Shown piece by piece: positions 5,977 through 6,859 of a stretch of 6,859 nucleotides of DNA; positions within the stretch are counted from its first letter, which is position 1, and the number at the start of each line of letters is the position of its first letter. This stretch comes from Eggerthellaceae bacterium (GTDB lineage: Bacteria; Actinomycetota; Coriobacteriia; Coriobacteriales; Eggerthellaceae). The position numbers and the translations under genes are program-made. Where the stretch lies: positions 1 through 6,859 of the forward strand of contig CAAEDC010000012.1 in NCBI GenBank assembly GCA_900754495.1, written 5' to 3'. The notes beneath the pieces are model-generated. The model did not search any database. It was not told the DNA's origin and saw only the letters and a list, made by a program, of their open reading frames with translations.

Positions 5977-6229
5977 TGGTTCCTCTTTCTCTCGTCTTAT
6001 GGGAGCAGTGGACAGCCTTCGGTTTGCTTCTCGGTGGGAACACGCCTCCTTTCCGCCATGTCGGGACAAAGGTGCCAAGAGAACCGCGCCTCGATGTGCG
6101 CGGGAAGTTCTAAATTCAGGCACTTTCAGTATGGAAAGCCGAGGGACGGTTTCGCCATGCCCAAAACTCGAAGAACGGCTAGTTTTGTGTTTAAAGTCGC
6201 CTCAATCGCGCCGTTTGGGCGATGAATGC
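5977..6229 (-). promoter_or_regulatory. Leader and control region of the oxidoreductase operon
   Basis: There is no gene here. On the minus strand a perfect inverted repeat, CAAAACT-N12-AGTTTTG, spans 6162-6187. Further downstream, CATACT (6133-6128) resembles a -10 (4 of 6 matches) but has no good -35 at 17 bp. This would suit a promoter that needs an activator bound at the palindrome, which would be centred about 53 bp upstream of the expected start. The resulting leader would be roughly 145 nt. The promoter assignment is weak; the palindrome is plain in the sequence. Confidence 0.35.
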
Positions 6230-6257
6230 TTGACATTCTGCTGAGGGAGGGTAGTAT
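6230..6257 (+). promoter_or_regulatory. ssrA promoter
   Basis: A perfect consensus -35, TTGACA (6230-6235), is followed after 16 bp by TAGTAT (6252-6257, 4 of 6 matches to TATAAT). Transcription would start near 6264, about 27 nt before the mature tmRNA 5' end, leaving a short leader for RNase P to remove. Confidence 0.72.
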
Positions 6258-6290
6258 TCCTGATTTGATCTACCTTGATCCACTGAAATC

Positions 6291-6659
6291 GGGGGCGACT
6301 GGTTTCGACATGGTAGGTCTGAAGTGAGGAGCAGGTCGTGGTCTCCTCGCCACGTTAAACAGGGGTACCGTCAAGTTAATTGGCAAGAACAACACTCAGA
6401 GCGCTCCTGCGCTCGCCATGGCTGCTTAATCGCGCCTGGCTGTCGTCCCGGGATCTTCCCCGCTTCCGGGTTCGGCATCAACCTAGGGGAATGCGTTGCG
6501 GCACGTAGCCGGTATGGCCGCGGCAAAGATCGAACCGGCTAGGAAAGGCAACGTCTGTCGATGGACCGAACCTCTCCGAATCCCGACCAGCGACTAAGCC
6601 TGTAGCGCCTTGCGGACGATCTAGTATGGACCGGAGTTCGATTCTCCGCGCCTCCACCA
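6291..6659 (+). ncRNA. ssrA: Transfer-messenger RNA (tmRNA)
   Basis: tmRNA rescues stalled ribosomes with SmpB and tags the nascent protein for proteolysis. The 5' end GGGGGCGACTGGTTTCGACA and 3' end CGCCTCC-A-CCA (6649-6659) form a 7-bp acceptor stem with a G3-U70 wobble (6293/6653), the alanine identity element. The T arm is CGGAG-TTCGATT-CTCCG (6632-6648), and GACTAAGC-TGTAG upstream of it matches the conserved 3' region. The CCA is encoded. After the tag frame (6382-6429), an H-type pseudoknot is visible: stem 6447-6451/6466-6470, with loop bases 6456-6461 pairing to 6486-6491. A further 8-bp stem pairs 6506-6513 with 6534-6541. The one-piece form has a normal length of 369 nt. Hairpin 6671-6694 lies just past the CCA. 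Confidence 0.97.
6382..6429 (+). other. tmRNA tag-peptide reading frame
   Basis: From a GGC resume codon the frame encodes GKNNTQSAPALAMAA and stops at TAA (6427-6429). A Gly-Lys start is also used by the Bacillus subtilis tag, and A at -4 of the resume codon (6378) fits the known requirement. The end is ...LAMAA rather than the common ...ALAA. The resume codon is inferred by comparison; the frame and stop are certain. Confidence 0.85.
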
Positions 6660-6670
6660 ACTGTTCAGTA

Positions 6671-6694
6671 GGCGAACACATACGCGTGTTCGTC
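6671..6694 (+). other. Hairpin just after the tmRNA
   Basis: GGCGAACAC (6671-6679) and GTGTTCGTC (6686-6694) pair over 9 bp with one G-U pair and a 6-nt loop. It begins 12 nt past the encoded CCA and lacks a T tract. It probably forms in the precursor trailer and may guide 3' processing. Confidence 0.5.
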
Positions 6695-6727
6695 GTTAGG
6701 CGGGCGTTCGTATTGCTCGTCAGATAG

Positions 6728-6759
6728 AAAGAAGCCGCTCCATACGGGGCGGCTTCTTT
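6728..6759. terminator. Bidirectional intrinsic terminator between ssrA and the right-edge gene
   Basis: The arms 6728-6741 and 6746-6759 pair over 14 bp (one G-U) around an ATAC tetraloop. On the plus strand the stem ends in CTTCTTT followed by GCGTTCT. On the minus strand it ends in CTTCTTT followed by CTATCTG. It lies 68 nt past the tmRNA CCA and 5 nt past the stop of the minus-strand gene, so it serves both converging transcripts. Confidence 0.85.
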
Positions 6760-6764
6760 GCGTT

Positions 6765-6859
6765 CTAGGCCTGCGGCATGATCTCCTGCTCGCCGTCCTC
6801 GTCCATGTACGGCATGAGGAACACGCCGCCCTGCTCGGTGGTAAGCAACAGGTACTCGC
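6765..6859 (-). CDS. Partial CDS, C-terminal 30 residues of an unidentified protein
   Basis: Reading leftward from the window edge, an open frame encodes a tail with YLLLTTEQGGVFLMPYMDED and ends in EIMPQA before TAG (6767-6765). The tail is acidic (MDEDGEQE). The stop is immediately followed by the hairpin at 6728-6759 in terminator position, which supports a real gene end. The family is not recognisable from this fragment. Confidence 0.6.
   Translation of the reverse strand, partial: EYLLLTTEQGGVFLMPYMDEDGEQEIMPQA

Noticed and set aside
5977..6123. 49-residue N-terminal extension of the oxidoreductase as a possible signal peptide
   Set aside because: It has no twin-arginine motif followed by a hydrophobic segment, and GAGGAA lies just before the ATG at 5976.
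3583..6225. 880-codon open frame on the plus strand
   Set aside because: It is wholly antisense to the molybdopterin oxidoreductase, has a repetitive Val/Leu/Arg/Glu composition with no motifs, and arises from GC-rich codon bias on the real strand.
6224..6238. GAATG-N5-CATTC inverted repeat over the ssrA -35 box
   Set aside because: The arms are only 5 bp and could be chance; not strong enough to call an operator.

Overview
The window looks like chromosomal DNA of a high-GC anaerobic actinobacterium of the class Coriobacteriia, probably Eggerthellaceae (Eggerthella, Gordonibacter, Slackia or Adlercreutzia relatives). That placement is an inference from three things. There is a cytoplasmic bis-MGD molybdenum/tungsten enzyme of the acetylene hydratase-like type. 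There are tiny Cys-rich zinc-ribbon proteins beginning with Met-Cys. The TetR-type regulator has the NMIVDRLGKHRKTFYYHF style of helix-turn-helix. No database search was possible.

Layout from left to right. Positions 1-246 hold no convincing gene: a near-perfect inverted repeat at the left edge, a low-complexity CTCGCTGCGC repeat tract, and a probable promoter with a flanking inverted repeat. A two-gene plus-strand operon follows: a Cys-rich DUF1847 protein (274-951) and mtnA, methylthioribose-1-phosphate isomerase (985-2088). A well-formed promoter (2124-2152) then drives a 71-aa eight-cysteine zinc-ribbon protein (2179-2394). Its stop codon overlaps, tail to tail, the stop of a minus-strand TetR-family regulator (2391-3113).

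From 3153 to 5976 the minus strand carries a three-gene unit. In transcription order it is a 743-aa molybdopterin oxidoreductase, a GC-rich intercistronic hairpin, a 71-aa helix-hairpin-helix (DUF4332-like) protein, a 69-aa zinc-ribbon protein with a Pro/Ala tail, and a strong hairpin that probably terminates the unit just before tetR. The large enzyme has the cluster cysteines and the metal-ligand cysteine of the acetylene hydratase branch. It has His where acetylene hydratase has its catalytic Asp, so its substrate is unknown. The small proteins look like dedicated accessory or electron-transfer/metal factors, and TetR is a candidate local regulator; both ideas are inferences.

A 314-bp divergent intergenic region (5977-6290) holds the leader of the oxidoreductase operon, with a CAAAACT-N12-AGTTTTG palindrome, and the promoter of ssrA. 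The tmRNA gene (6291-6659) is complete, with an alanine-type tRNA domain (G3-U70) and a tag reading frame encoding GKNNTQSAPALAMAA, which ends in MAA rather than the usual LAA. A bidirectional terminator (6728-6759) separates ssrA from the 3' end of a minus-strand gene that runs off the right edge.
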